From Carboxydocella sporoproducens DSM 16521 (GTDB lineage: Bacteria; Bacillota; GCA-003054495; Carboxydocellales; Carboxydocellaceae), in NCBI RefSeq assembly GCF_900167165.1, contig NZ_FUXM01000019.1, forward strand, positions 1-41,535: a stretch of 41,535 nt of DNA. The letters run 5' to 3'. This document shows positions 1 to 8,199 of this stretch, piece by piece (position 1 is the first letter of the stretch; each line of letters begins with the position of its first letter). The notes beneath the pieces were generated by a model. That model was not told where the DNA came from, searched no databases, and worked only from the letters and a program-made list of their open reading frames with translations. Made by a program: the position numbers and the translations under genes.

Positions 1-417
1 TTCTGTTTCTTCATTTTCTAACTTCAGCAGTTCTGTTTGGGAGTCCAGCAGGGCCTGTGCTTTAAGTCTGGCATCATCCGCATAGCGGGAGTTCAGCCCG
101 AAAAGTTCTTGGCCTGACTTCTTGATTTCATGGCGGGAAACACCTCCCAGGAGCCGGTTAAAGGCCCACCGCATACAAGCACAGAAGAGACGCATCTCCG
201 TAGTCAGCGGATCTTCTTCGCCCCGGCTCCACTTCGAAGACCGGTGAGCCGGGTAAATCTCTGGAAAAAACTCCCCGCACACAGTTATGCTAATTTGTTC
301 TTCTCGTGTTTCTCTGGCATTCCTGATCAACTCCCGAAAACCCTGCCGGACTTTGTTGCTTCTCCAATGGATAATATTCCATGCTTTTATAATAGTAAAA
401 TAGTTAGGTACAATCAA
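1..417 (-). CDS. TnpB-type IS200/IS605 family protein, N-terminal part (runs off the left edge)
   Basis: An open frame of 139 codons without a stop reaches base 1, so only the N-terminus is present. The translation contains a stretch reading RLFCACMRWAFNRLL followed by LFGLNSRYADDARLKAQ, which I recognise as the N-terminal region of TnpB/OrfB-related proteins of IS200/IS605-like elements, RNA-guided nucleases or their relatives. The start is uncertain: a TTG at 417 directly follows an in-frame stop, with no clear ribosome binding site. The gene lies beyond the terminator of ctc, on the same strand. No TnpA and no element end are visible, so it may be an orphan or the edge of an insertion. Confidence rests on sequence resemblance only. 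Confidence 0.65.
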   Translation of the reverse strand, partial: MIVPNYFTIIKAWNIIHWRSNKVRQGFRELIRNARETREEQISITVCGEFFPEIYPAHRSSKWSRGEEDPLTTEMRLFCACMRWAFNRLLGGVSRHEIKKSGQELFGLNSRYADDARLKAQALLDSQTELLKLENEETE

Positions 418-494
418 TTATAGTATAGTTTTCTGAAGCTGCTGCATACCTCCCTTGCTCTCCCTCATTATATACAACCAGAGCCAGCAGAAGC

Positions 495-528
495 AAGTAA
501 CCCCCTGCCAGTGGGCAGAGGGTCACTT
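495..528 (-). terminator. Intrinsic terminator after ctc
   Basis: Arms 495-509 and 514-528 pair over 15 positions with two mismatches around a 4-base loop, starting 3 bases after the ctc stop codon. On the minus strand the stem is followed by a mixed T-rich stretch rather than a clean T run, so efficiency is uncertain. Confidence 0.6.
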
Positions 529-530
529 TA

Positions 531-1169
531 TTATGATGCCGCAGTGGTAGTCGCTTGTTTGGCTGGTACGGATTCAACCACTTCCACTTCTACGTCCTCG
601 ACCTGCATCCTGGGTGCAATCACTGCGGCAATAATAGTATCGGGATCCTGGGCAATCTGGCAACCAGGCGGAACAGGGATATCCTTGACCCGGATCATTC
701 CGCCTATTTTCAGGTGACTGATGTCAATGGTGATTTCCGCCGGAATATCCTGTGGCAAACATTCCACTTCCAGCTGGCGAACATTAAACTGAATAATGCC
801 CCCGGCCTTTACCCCCTGGGCTTCTCCCACCAGGTGCACCGGTACCTGGGCATGAACTTTGCGGTTTGTTTCCACCTTTTGCAAATCCACATGCAGGAGC
901 TCTTCCGTAACAGGATCCCACTGCACTTCCTTGATCAAAGCGTCAATAGGGCCCGTAGGCAAGCCGGAATCCAGTCTCAGCAAGCGGGTACGGCCGCCCG
1001 GACTGTTGAGCAGTTGCCGCAATTGTACTTTATCCACTGCGACCAAAATACTGCCATCAATACCATTACCATATACAACTCCCGGCACCCAGCCGGACCT
1101 GCGCAGGCGGCGATTATGCCCTTTTCCGTCTCTCTCCCGAATTCTGGCTGTCAGATTTTGACCAGTCAA
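531..1169 (-). CDS. rplY: 50S ribosomal protein L25 / general stress protein Ctc
   Basis: This 212-residue protein is the long (TL5/Ctc) form of ribosomal protein L25, which binds 5S rRNA in the large subunit. The N-terminal L25 fold (about residues 4-90, with the typical VPGVVYG segment) is followed by a beta-rich C-terminal domain (about 95-185) and an acidic tail. The start is a TTG: a GGAGG lies 8 bases upstream at 1178-1182 and no ATG is near. It is the last gene of the purR-to-ctc block, as in Bacillus subtilis. A strong hairpin with a T run sits immediately before its ribosome binding site, so expression may depend on read-through from prs. A 5S rRNA gene, its binding partner, lies at the other end of the window. 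Confidence 0.95.
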   Translation of the reverse strand: MTGQNLTARIRERDGKGHNRRLRRSGWVPGVVYGNGIDGSILVAVDKVQLRQLLNSPGGRTRLLRLDSGLPTGPIDALIKEVQWDPVTEELLHVDLQKVETNRKVHAQVPVHLVGEAQGVKAGGIIQFNVRQLEVECLPQDIPAEITIDISHLKIGGMIRVKDIPVPPGCQIAQDPDTIIAAVIAPRMQVEDVEVEVVESVPAKQATTTAAS

Positions 1170-1182
1170 TGACTACACCTCC

Positions 1183-1223
1183 AAAAAAATAATACCAGCA
1201 CCATTTGTTTGTGCTGGTATTAT
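1183..1223 (-). terminator. Intrinsic terminator between prs and ctc
   Basis: A perfect 13-bp stem (1189-1201 with 1211-1223) with a 9-base loop is followed on the minus strand by seven T residues (1183-1189). It lies 24 bases after the prs stop, and its T run directly abuts the ctc ribosome binding site. Confidence 0.85.
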
Positions 1224-1247
1224 GCCCGTTTTAGATAAGTATTATAC

Positions 1248-2189
1248 CTAGTCGAACAGCATACTCACTGACAGGTCCTCATGAACGCGCAAAATGGCTT
1301 CACCCAGAAGCGGCGCAACTGACAGGACCTTGATTTTGTTGCTGCGTTTTTCCTCTGAGAGGGGAATGGTATTGGTTACCACCAGTTCCTTGATGGGAGA
1401 GTTTTCAATGCGGGAGATAGCGGGACCGGATAAGACCGGATGGGTACAGCAGGCATAAACCTCTTTCGCCCCCCGCTCAATCAAGGCCTGGGCACCCAGG
1501 GTGATAGTCCCGGCGGTGTCGATGATATCATCGATCATGATCACTGTCTTGCCTTCGATATCGCCTATGATGTTCATTATCTCTGCTACATTCGGTTCCG
1601 GCCGCCGTTTGTCAATAATGGCAATGGCACTGCCCAGCCGGTCAGCCAGAGCCCGGGCCCGGGTTACTCCGCCCAGGTCAGGGCTGACAACAATAGCGTT
1701 CTCCAGGTTCTTGTTGCGGAAATATTCGGCCAGGATGGGAACCCCGGGCAAGTGGTCCACCGGAATGTCAAAAAAGCCCTGAATCTGACCAGCATGTAAA
1801 TCCATGGTCATTACCCGACGAGCTCCCCCGACGGTAATCAGGTTAGCCACCAGTTTGGCAGTAATGGGATCCCGGCCCCGGGCTTTTCGATCCTGCCGGG
1901 CATAACCGTAATAAGGAATAACGGCAGTAATGCGGCGAGCAGAAGCCCGACGCAGGGCATCAATCATAATCAGCAGTTCCATCAAATGGTCATTGGCCGG
2001 GCTACAGGTGGGCTGAATGACAAATACATCCGCCCCCCGTACGCTCTCATTGATTTTGACCACGATTTCGCCATCACTAAAGCGGGAAACCTGAGCTTGT
2101 CCCAGATTAACCCCCAGATATTCGGCGATTTCCGCTGCCAACGCCGGGTTGGCATTACCGGTAAAAATTTTCATCTGGCGCACACCCAT
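1248..2189 (-). CDS. prs: Ribose-phosphate pyrophosphokinase
   Basis: Prs transfers pyrophosphate from ATP to ribose 5-phosphate to make PRPP for purine, pyrimidine, histidine, tryptophan and NAD synthesis. The 313-residue protein has the usual family length. It shows the catalytic flexible loop ([13 protein letters not shown], about residue 100) and the PRPP-binding signature [11 protein letters not shown] (about residue 220). The start is the ATG at 2189, three bases after the glmU stop; an AGGAGGT 13 bases upstream lies inside the end of glmU. MKIF, five codons further in, is an alternative start. Its place beside glmU and downstream of purR matches the B. subtilis order and links it to purine control, since PRPP is the effector of PurR. 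Confidence 0.97.
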   Translation of the reverse strand: MGVRQMKIFTGNANPALAAEIAEYLGVNLGQAQVSRFSDGEIVVKINESVRGADVFVIQPTCSPANDHLMELLIMIDALRRASARRITAVIPYYGYARQDRKARGRDPITAKLVANLITVGGARRVMTMDLHAGQIQGFFDIPVDHLPGVPILAEYFRNKNLENAIVVSPDLGGVTRARALADRLGSAIAIIDKRRPEPNVAEIMNIIGDIEGKTVIMIDDIIDTAGTITLGAQALIERGAKEVYACCTHPVLSGPAISRIENSPIKELVVTNTIPLSEEKRSNKIKVLSVAPLLGEAILRVHEDLSVSMLFD

Positions 2190-2192
2190 GAT

Positions 2193-3581
2193 TTATGCTT
2201 TACCTCCTTCGATTGCTTCGCGCCGAGCTTTAGCCCAGCCTTCCCGGTTTTTTTGCGGCGCCCGGGCCACCCCCAGGGCATCAGCCGGTACATCCTTAAC
2301 AATAGTGGAACCAGCGGCAACCAGGCTCCCGGCGCCAATAGTTACCGGTGCGACCAGGTTGCTGTTGCTGCCAATAAAGGCGCCATCGCCAATAATGGTT
2401 TTTGATTTTTTGTAACCATCATAATTGCAGGTGATGGTGCCAGCCCCGATATTAACCCCGGAGCCAATCTCCGCATCTCCTATATAACTGAGATGGGGCA
2501 CTTTGCTGCCCTGGCCAATCACTGCATTTTTAATTTCCACAAAATCGCCCACCTTGACCCCGGCCGCCAGGTGGGTACCAGGGCGCAAGTAAGCAAAGGG
2601 CCCGATAGTACAGTCATTGCCGATCTCCGCCTGCAAAACCACGCTGAACTGGATCTCCACCCCATCTCCAATCTGGCTGTCCATAATTTTGGTATCAGGA
2701 CCGATCTGGCAGCCAGCTCCGATAGTGGTTTTGCCTGTCAAGTGGGTATTGGGGTAAATGACGGTATCAGCGCCGATTTTGACCTCCGCCTCTATATAAG
2801 TAGTGGCCGGGTCAAGAATGGTTACTCCTGCCAGCATCTGCTGCCGGTTAATGCGTTCCCGGAACAGCCGGTTGGCTTCTGCCAGGGCCACCCGGTCATT
2901 GATACCCATCACCTCTGTATCATCTGACAGCTGCCAGGCCGCTACCTTTTGCCCTTGCTGCCGGAAAATAGCCAGCACATCCGTTAAATAATACTCCCCC
3001 TGGGCATTGTTGGGGGTGATTTGCTGCAGGGCGGCAAAGAGGGCCTGCGCCTGGAAGCAATATGTACCGGAGTTGACTTCCCTGATGGCTTTCTGCTCCG
3101 GGGTAGCATCCTTTTCCTCCACGATGGCTGCCACCTGGCCCTGTTCATCCCGGATAATCCGGCCATAACCTGTCGGATTTGCCATCGTCATGGTCAGTAC
3201 CGTAGCCACTGCCTCTTGCTGGCGATGGTACTGGGCCAGAGCCGCCAGGGTTTCACCGCGCAACAAAGGGGTATCTCCACACACAACCAGAATATCTCCC
3301 TCAAAATCCCGCAATACAGTCTCTGCCTGCATGACAGCATGACCTGTACCCAGTTGTTCTTTCTGTTCTACATATACCTGCTCCGGCCCTAAAGTGGCCT
3401 GCACCTGTTCTGCTCCATGCCCGATAACCAGCACCACCGGTTGCGCTCCGGCAGTACGGCAAGCTGCCATGACATGGCTGACCATCGGTTGGCCCCCGAC
3501 CGGATGTAATACTTTGGGCAGCCGGGACTTCATCCTTGTCCCTTTTCCTGCTGCCAGGATGACTGCTGCCAGCCCTTCCAA
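2193..3581 (-). CDS. glmU: Bifunctional UDP-GlcNAc pyrophosphorylase / glucosamine-1-phosphate acetyltransferase
   Basis: GlmU acetylates glucosamine 1-phosphate and then uridylylates it to UDP-GlcNAc, the precursor of peptidoglycan. The N-terminal pyrophosphorylase domain carries [16 protein letters not shown], and the C-terminal half is a left-handed beta helix of hexapeptide repeats ending near an arginine-rich tail. I chose the TTG at 3581, with AGGAGG 8 bases upstream, giving 462 residues, close to the family norm. A longer in-frame extension to 3644 has no ribosome binding site and would overlap the likely promoter. It forms an operon with prs. Confidence 0.95.
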   Translation of the reverse strand: MEGLAAVILAAGKGTRMKSRLPKVLHPVGGQPMVSHVMAACRTAGAQPVVLVIGHGAEQVQATLGPEQVYVEQKEQLGTGHAVMQAETVLRDFEGDILVVCGDTPLLRGETLAALAQYHRQQEAVATVLTMTMANPTGYGRIIRDEQGQVAAIVEEKDATPEQKAIREVNSGTYCFQAQALFAALQQITPNNAQGEYYLTDVLAIFRQQGQKVAAWQLSDDTEVMGINDRVALAEANRLFRERINRQQMLAGVTILDPATTYIEAEVKIGADTVIYPNTHLTGKTTIGAGCQIGPDTKIMDSQIGDGVEIQFSVVLQAEIGNDCTIGPFAYLRPGTHLAAGVKVGDFVEIKNAVIGQGSKVPHLSYIGDAEIGSGVNIGAGTITCNYDGYKKSKTIIGDGAFIGSNSNLVAPVTIGAGSLVAAGSTIVKDVPADALGVARAPQKNREGWAKARREAIEGGKA

Positions 3582-3615
3582 AAAAGACGCCTCCTTTATA
3601 TGAGCTATCCATTTG

Positions 3616-3644
3616 TTATTATGCCTAACTTTTTGTATATTCAA
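3616..3644 (-). promoter_or_regulatory. Candidate sigma-A promoter for glmU-prs
   Basis: On the minus strand TTGAAT (3639-3644) and TAATAA (3616-3621) are separated by exactly 17 bases. Transcription would start near 3609, a short distance before the glmU ribosome binding site. The spoVG terminator upstream makes a separate promoter necessary. Confidence 0.5.
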
Positions 3645-3774
3645 CAGCTTTCCCTTAATTCCTGCCCTTTTGTCGAGAAAAATGGAATTTTAAATAAAGA
3701 AGGAATCCCTTCATTTTTGTCGATTCGGTATCTGTGTTATCAATTTTCATGCAACTTCATCTCTCCAAAATATA

Positions 3775-3798
3775 AACACCCCGCTGACGCGGGGTGTT
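3775..3798 (-). terminator. Intrinsic terminator after spoVG
   Basis: A perfect 10-bp stem (3775-3784 with 3789-3798), GC-rich, with a 4-base loop. It is followed on the minus strand by an AT-rich T-containing stretch, a few bases after the spoVG stop. Confidence 0.85.
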
Positions 3799-3803
3799 GC
3801 TGT

Positions 3804-4082
3804 TTAAGCACTGACCTGTTCCTCTACCATTGCCTGTTGATAGGCGTCCAGAACCACCTGGGAAATCAGCTGCCGGAAATCTGAAGTTATAGGATGGGCG
3901 ATGTCACGGTAATGCCCCTCAGAAGTCTTGCGGCTGGGCATCGCCACGAATAAGCCCTTTTGACCCTCCACCACTTTGATGTCATGGACAACGAAGACAT
4001 TGGACAGGGTGACAGAGGCAATTGCTTTCAGTTTTCCTTCCGGGCTCAGTTTCCGAATCCGTACATCGGTAATATTAAGCAT
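3804..4082 (-). CDS. spoVG: Septation regulator SpoVG
   Basis: SpoVG is a small RNA/DNA-binding regulator; in Bacillus it affects asymmetric septation and cortex formation at sporulation. The 92-residue protein has the whole family fold: MLNITDVRIRKL at the N-terminus, the central VVHDIKVVEG segment and the MPSRKT motif before a C-terminal helix. The start ATG at 4082 is preceded by a purine-rich GGAAGGTGG. It has its own promoter resembling sigma-H and its own terminator, so it can be expressed separately from ridA upstream and glmU downstream. This is one of the markers that the organism forms spores. Confidence 0.96.
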   Translation of the reverse strand: MLNITDVRIRKLSPEGKLKAIASVTLSNVFVVHDIKVVEGQKGLFVAMPSRKTSEGHYRDIAHPITSDFRQLISQVVLDAYQQAMVEEQVSA

Positions 4083-4139
4083 AGTCTCACCACCTTCCTG
4101 GTTGCCTACTAGATATTATTTTCCAATACAGGTTATTTT

Positions 4140-4166
4140 ATTCTCTCCATCCCAAAAAAATCCTGC
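4140..4166 (-). promoter_or_regulatory. Sigma-H-like promoter of spoVG
   Basis: The minus strand carries GCAGGATTT (4158-4166), 11 bases, then AGAGAAT (4140-4146). Both boxes match the Bacillus sigma-H consensus (RnAGGAwWW, 11-12 bases, RnnGAAT) at every defined position. spoVG is a classical sigma-H gene in B. subtilis. Predicted transcription starts about 50 bases before the spoVG ATG. Confidence 0.75.
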
Positions 4167-4204
4167 TTATTTGTGCTAAAAGTTTCATACAAATTCTTAC
4201 ACAA

Positions 4205-4588
4205 TTATTCACATAAGGCTATTACCTCAATCTCAATATCGACATCTTTCGGCAGGCGGGCTACCTCTACCAGGGAGCGGGCCGGCGGATTGGCAGTAAA
4301 GTATGTAGCGTAGATTTCATTAATGGTGACAAACTGATTCATATCCTTAATAAATACCGTTGCTTTTACCACCTTATCCAGAGAGCTGCCGGCAGCTTCC
4401 AGTAGACCCTTAATGTTATCCAGCACCCGGCGGGTCTGGGTTTGGATATCCCCGGTAACCAGCTGGCCAGTGACGGGATCAATGGGAATCTGACCGGAAC
4501 AGAATAGCAAATTGCCCACCTTGACCGCCTGGGAATAGGGTCCGATGGCCTGGGGTGCTGCGGTAGTAGAAATAATTTCTTTTGTCAT
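4205..4588 (-). CDS. ridA: 2-iminobutanoate/2-iminopropanoate deaminase RidA (YabJ)
   Basis: RidA hydrolyses reactive enamine/imine intermediates released by PLP enzymes, chiefly 2-aminobutenoate and 2-aminoacrylate made by threonine/serine dehydratases. The 127-residue length is standard. The family segments [25 protein letters not shown] and [11 protein letters not shown] are intact; the last includes the arginine that binds the substrate carboxylate. The ATG at 4588 has AAAGGAGG upstream. It lies directly after ilvA, whose product generates its substrate, and before spoVG. In B. subtilis the equivalent gene yabJ follows purR directly. Confidence 0.95.
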   Translation of the reverse strand: MTKEIISTTAAPQAIGPYSQAVKVGNLLFCSGQIPIDPVTGQLVTGDIQTQTRRVLDNIKGLLEAAGSSLDKVVKATVFIKDMNQFVTINEIYATYFTANPPARSLVEVARLPKDVDIEIEVIALCE

Positions 4589-4602
4589 TGCTCGTTCCTC
4601 CT

Positions 4603-5811
4603 TTAACTAACTATTTCCACTTGATAGTGGTTATTCTGCAGTATCGCCAGAATTTCCCCAATATGTTGATTATCCTGGGTTTCCAGTTCCAGTATCACTT
4701 CCGCCTGGGTATAGGTTAAAGTCGGACGGGTACGATCATGGGTAATGGAGATGACATTGGCCCTGGTACCAGCGATCAGCTCCAGCAATTTTTGCAAGCT
4801 GCCGGGCTTATCCACCAGAATGGTGCGAAAGCGCAAACGGCGGCCAGCTTTGCTGAGACCGCGGTTAATAATGGTCGCCACCATGTTCACATCAATATTG
4901 CCACCGGAAAGGACAATCACTGTCCGACCGCTGAAAGGCAGCTTGCCTGCCAGCAGCGCCGCCACTCCTACTGCCCCGGCCCCTTCTACGATGGTTTTGC
5001 CCCGTTCCAGCAGCATGAGGATAGCCTGGGCAATTTCCTCATCCGTAACGGTCACAATCTCATCCACCAGGTCATTGATAATCTGAAAAGTTAGTTGTCC
5101 CGGTTTTTTAACTGCAATCCCATCGGCAATGGTATCCACCTGAATGGTCTCCTGCCAGCTGCCGGCCCGTTTGGACAGGTACATAGCCGGAGCTCCGGCC
5201 GCCTGAATCCCGATCACTTTAATGCGGGGATTGCGACCTTTGATAGCTGTAGCCAGTCCGGCCACCAGCCCCCCGCCGCCGATGGGGGCTACCACCACTT
5301 CCGGTTCAATCTCCTCTAGAATCTCCAGGCCGATGGTCCCCTGCCCCGCTATGACTTCCGGGTCATCAAAGGCATGAACGAAAGTGGCTCCGGTTTGTTT
5401 CTGAATCTCTTTGGCCTTCTGGTAAGCCTCATCATAGGAAATTCCGCTCAACACTACTCTAGCCCCATAACTGCGGGTAGCGGATACCTTGCTGAGAGGA
5501 GCTCCCTCCGGCATGACAATGGTAGCCGGAATGCCTGCAGCACTGGCCCCGTATGCTACTCCCTGGGCGTGGTTCCCTGCTGAGGCGGCTATTACCCCTT
5601 TGGCCTTATCTTCAGGGGACAGGGTTAAAATCCTGTTATAGGCGCCCCGCAATTTAAAAGAACCGGTTTTTTGCAGATTCTCATGTTTTAACCAGACTTC
5701 CCGACCACTCAGACGGCTGAAGGTAGTGGACAGGTCCAGGGGAGTGCGGTGAGCAACCCCTTGAAGGCGGACTGCCGCCTGCTCAATCATGGTCAAATCT
5801 ACAATTGCCAC
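4603..5811 (-). CDS. ilvA: Threonine ammonia-lyase with ACT domain
   Basis: This PLP enzyme deaminates threonine to 2-oxobutanoate, the first step toward isoleucine, through a 2-aminobutenoate intermediate. The 402 residues comprise a fold-type II catalytic domain with the PLP lysine in [11 protein letters not shown] (K53), a glycine-rich phosphate loop ([10 protein letters not shown]) and one C-terminal ACT domain (about 325-402) for effector binding. The single short ACT domain resembles the TdcB-like group more than the long E. coli IlvA. The start is GTG at 5811, preceded by GAGGAGGAAGG and overlapping the end of purR by 13 bases, so the two are probably translationally coupled. Biosynthetic or catabolic use cannot be decided here. 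Confidence 0.93.
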   Translation of the reverse strand: MAIVDLTMIEQAAVRLQGVAHRTPLDLSTTFSRLSGREVWLKHENLQKTGSFKLRGAYNRILTLSPEDKAKGVIAASAGNHAQGVAYGASAAGIPATIVMPEGAPLSKVSATRSYGARVVLSGISYDEAYQKAKEIQKQTGATFVHAFDDPEVIAGQGTIGLEILEEIEPEVVVAPIGGGGLVAGLATAIKGRNPRIKVIGIQAAGAPAMYLSKRAGSWQETIQVDTIADGIAVKKPGQLTFQIINDLVDEIVTVTDEEIAQAILMLLERGKTIVEGAGAVGVAALLAGKLPFSGRTVIVLSGGNIDVNMVATIINRGLSKAGRRLRFRTILVDKPGSLQKLLELIAGTRANVISITHDRTRPTLTYTQAEVILELETQDNQHIGEILAILQNNHYQVEIVS

Positions 5812-6650
5812 AGACCTTCCTCCTCTGCCAGCGGCTGGGTTACCCAGGCCGCTGGCCGGATTTCCACCTGTTTCTTTTCCTCATCAATATTTACCAGCTC
5901 CAGCAGGGAGAAATAGTCTCCTACCAGTTTCTGTTCCGGCTCCACAGTAGCGATCAGGACGCCGGTTCCTACTACTTCCGCTTCAAATTCCTGGAGCAGT
6001 TCTTTCATGCCCCGGGCCGTACCCCCGGCTTTCATGAAATCATCAATGATCAGGACCCTGGCCTGCCGGGGCAAACTGCGCCGGGCCAGGGCCATGGTCT
6101 GAATGCGTCGGGTGGAACCGGAAACATAGTTGATACTCACCGATGACCCTTCGGTAACTTTGCTGTCATCCCGGGCGATGACCAGAGGCACCCCCAGAGC
6201 CCTGGCGGTCATCATAGCCAGGGGTATGCCTTTGGTTTCCACGGTCAGGACATATTCCGGCGGCTGGTAGACATAACGAGAAGCGAAGATCTGGCCGATC
6301 CAGCCGGCTATTTCCGGATCATAGATAATATCATTCATATACAAAAATCCGCCCGGAATGATGCGTTCCGGCTCCTGTAACCTCTGACAGAGCTCTTTCG
6401 CCAGTTTGGCCCGTTTTTCCGCCCCGATTAAAGGCAAAAAACGAACCCCACCGGCTGCTCCCGCTACAGTTTCCACTATCCCCAGCTGTAACCGGGCTAT
6501 AGTTTCCTTGATCAGCCCAATATCCTCACTGAGGCTGGATTTGGCTACTCCCAGTTCATCAGCAAAATAGGTCAGGGGAAAGAGATGATGGGGTCGATTG
6601 AGCAGTTCCTGTACGATAATAATTGTTCTGGCACTGCGTTTAATTTTCAC
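5799..6650 (-). CDS. purR: Purine operon repressor PurR
   Basis: PurR is the PRPP-responsive repressor of purine genes in Firmicutes. It has an N-terminal winged helix (about residues 1-70, with the SSLSEDI segment) fused to a type I phosphoribosyltransferase-like domain that carries the PRPP motif VLIIDDFMKAGGT. The start is a GTG at 6650, which gives an N-terminus MKIKRSAR that lines up with Bacillus PurR and a length of 283 residues, near the usual 285. A longer reading to 6746 would run into the promoter. It leads the unit purR-ilvA-ridA; the PRPP-making gene prs lies further along the same block. Confidence 0.94.
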   Translation of the reverse strand: MKIKRSARTIIIVQELLNRPHHLFPLTYFADELGVAKSSLSEDIGLIKETIARLQLGIVETVAGAAGGVRFLPLIGAEKRAKLAKELCQRLQEPERIIPGGFLYMNDIIYDPEIAGWIGQIFASRYVYQPPEYVLTVETKGIPLAMMTARALGVPLVIARDDSKVTEGSSVSINYVSGSTRRIQTMALARRSLPRQARVLIIDDFMKAGGTARGMKELLQEFEAEVVGTGVLIATVEPEQKLVGDYFSLLELVNIDEEKKQVEIRPAAWVTQPLAEEEGLWQL

Positions 6651-6716
6651 GGGAATCACTCTCCCATTTCCCGAATATTTTATCCATTTGAGGCAAAAAA
6701 ATTTCATTTTTCCATC

Positions 6717-6745
6717 ATTATAATAAAAAAAACATCCTCTGTCCA
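6717..6745 (-). promoter_or_regulatory. Candidate purR promoter, overlapping the preceding terminator
   Basis: On the minus strand TGGACA (6740-6745) and a perfect TATAAT (6717-6722) are 17 bases apart. The -35 box lies in the loop and the spacer in the descending arm and T run of the terminator of the upstream nucleotidyltransferase gene. Predicted 5' leader is about 60 bases. Confidence 0.65.
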
Positions 6746-6755
6746 TGAGGATGTT
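6725..6755 (-). terminator. Intrinsic terminator of the cphB-to-nucleotidyltransferase unit
   Basis: A 9-bp perfect stem (6731-6739 with 6747-6755) with a 7-base loop is followed by a run of T on the minus strand. The ascending arm includes the last bases of the stop codon of the nucleotidyltransferase gene. Confidence 0.85.
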
Positions 6756-7474
6756 TAGAAATATTGGCCCTTTTCCAGCCAGAGCCAGTCTTCCTCCTTA
6801 TCCAGGTCCAGGGCAATTTCCGGATGGGGACAAATCACCGCCTGACCGGAAAATCCTGTCAGTTGCTGGAGCTTGCGGGCAATATCGGCAATGGTCAGGG
6901 TTTGCCGCCACCAGCGCCACAGAAAAGTGGGCCCCAGCAATCGTGCCAGGCGCCAGGGCTGCTTGCGGGCGGAAATAAAGCGTTCCAGCAAATCCATGCA
7001 GTTATCCATTACCCCGGCCCGAATCAAAAAAACATTGCCTCCGGTAAAAGTGCCTTCAGCCAGACGGACATATGTCCGTCTTACCCCGGGATAAAGGCGG
7101 TCATTGTCCTCCTGGCGAACAATAGGATAATAGGCATCATGTTCCCCCTGGCAATCGGTAAGAAATTCCTGCAAATGCCGGGGGGACAACAAAGGCATAT
7201 CTCCTGAGAGGAGCAGGATATATTCCCGGTTACCCACTCCTCGCCGCCGCAGGGCTTCCCAGCCAATTTGCAGGGATTGAGAAAGATTTTCGCCTCCCTG
7301 TACCCAGGCTATCCCCGGGGGCAGGGGCCAGGGCGACTGGGCCACCGGTCCCACAACCAGTGCCTCTTTGACCACCTGGGCTGACCAGAGGCATTCAATA
7401 ATGCGCTTTAACATGGGCTCCTGGCCTAACGGACGTAAACATTTAGCATCACCGCCCAAAACCAGGGCACGCAT
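6755..7474 (-). CDS. MobA-like NTP transferase family protein
   Basis: The 239-residue protein has the fold signals of the MobA-like nucleotidyltransferases: an N-terminal ALVLGGDAK segment, a central LLLSGDMPLL with the metal-binding aspartate of the DxPL motif, and a later FTGGNVFLI segment. The usual glycine-rich nucleotide loop with its RMG..K end is replaced by KCLRPLGQEPM, so the signature is degenerate and the substrate cannot be named. It is not obviously a molybdopterin enzyme, as no molybdenum cofactor gene is near. The ATG overlaps the stop of the GntR gene (TAATG), and it ends the unit that starts at cphB. The product is probably a cytoplasmic nucleotidyl- or guanylyltransferase of unknown role. 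Confidence 0.7.
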   Translation of the reverse strand: MRALVLGGDAKCLRPLGQEPMLKRIIECLWSAQVVKEALVVGPVAQSPWPLPPGIAWVQGGENLSQSLQIGWEALRRRGVGNREYILLLSGDMPLLSPRHLQEFLTDCQGEHDAYYPIVRQEDNDRLYPGVRRTYVRLAEGTFTGGNVFLIRAGVMDNCMDLLERFISARKQPWRLARLLGPTFLWRWWRQTLTIADIARKLQQLTGFSGQAVICPHPEIALDLDKEEDWLWLEKGQYF

Positions 7475-8169
7475 TAGCCTTTCGCCCCTTCCTCCTCCAT
7501 TTTGCGCATCATGTTCAGCATGGTGTTTTCCGCATTTTCGATATGTTCGCGAGCCAGTTGCTGGGCCAGTTCTACATTCCGTTCTGAAATGGCTTCCACG
7601 ATTTTGCGGTGTTCCTCCAGGGCCACCCGCATCCGACCGGGATGGGACAGAGAAGTCATGCGGAAACGCTGGATCTGTTCCCGCAGGTTGCTGACAATCT
7701 GCACCAGCCGTTCATTGCGGCTGGCCCGGTAGAGAATATCATGGAAATCGGTATCAGCGGAAATCAGGGAAGTCAGGTCATCCGCTTCTGTCGATTCCGC
7801 TACCTTAACCAGACTGCGCTCTAACGCTTCCAGTTCTTCTTCGGTTATGCGCTCTGCCGCCAGGCCGGCAGCCAGACTCTCCAGCGCGGCCCGCACTTCA
7901 AAGACATCAGCAATATCCTTCAGGGAAATGCCAGCTACATAGGCCCCTTTCCGGGGTACCATTACTACAAAGCCTTCCAGTTCCAGCTTGCGGATGGCCT
8001 CCCGTACCGGTGTCCGGCTCACTCCCATTTCCTCGGCTAACTGAATTTCCATCAGCCGTTCCCCGGGTTTCAGGGTACCATTGATAATGGCTTCCCGCAG
8101 GGATTCAAAAACGATTTCCCTTAAAGGTTTGTAACTATCCAGTTTGACCGGGATTAATCTTCTTTCCAT
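7474..8169 (-). CDS. GntR-family transcriptional regulator (FCD / FadR type)
   Basis: A 231-residue regulator. Residues about 15-75 form the GntR winged helix, with the typical SLREAIINGTLKPGERL start and MGVSRTPVREAIRKLELEGFV recognition segment split over the helix-turn-helix. Residues about 85-225 are an all-helical FCD effector domain, with candidate metal ligands in DTDFHD, EEHRKI and REHIENA. FCD regulators usually sense small carboxylates; the ligand here is unknown. It lies 30 bases after ispE and overlaps the next gene by one base. A purine-rich GGAGAGGGGG precedes the ATG at 8169. Possible targets are its own unit (cphB, cphA, ispE), but no operator was identified. Confidence 0.9.
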   Translation of the reverse strand: MERRLIPVKLDSYKPLREIVFESLREAIINGTLKPGERLMEIQLAEEMGVSRTPVREAIRKLELEGFVVMVPRKGAYVAGISLKDIADVFEVRAALESLAAGLAAERITEEELEALERSLVKVAESTEADDLTSLISADTDFHDILYRASRNERLVQIVSNLREQIQRFRMTSLSHPGRMRVALEEHRKIVEAISERNVELAQQLAREHIENAENTMLNMMRKMEEEGAKG

Positions 8170-8199
8170 GGAACTATCCCCCTCTCCTGCTCCATTTTA

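Noticed and set aside
555-1172. A 205-codon open frame on the plus strand opposite ctc
   Set aside because: It is antisense to a well-identified ribosomal protein gene, has no family resemblance and no ribosome binding site.
1241-1246. A separate promoter for ctc at a perfect TATAAT
   Set aside because: No acceptable -35 box lies 16-18 bases upstream, so it is mentioned only as a possibility.
3582-3644. A 21-codon N-terminal extension of GlmU
   Set aside because: It would begin in the -35 box of the likely promoter, lacks a ribosome binding site and does not match the family N-terminus.
6667-6679. A PurBox-like half site near purR
   Set aside because: The core CCGAA is present but flanks match poorly and no inverted partner at the usual distance was found.
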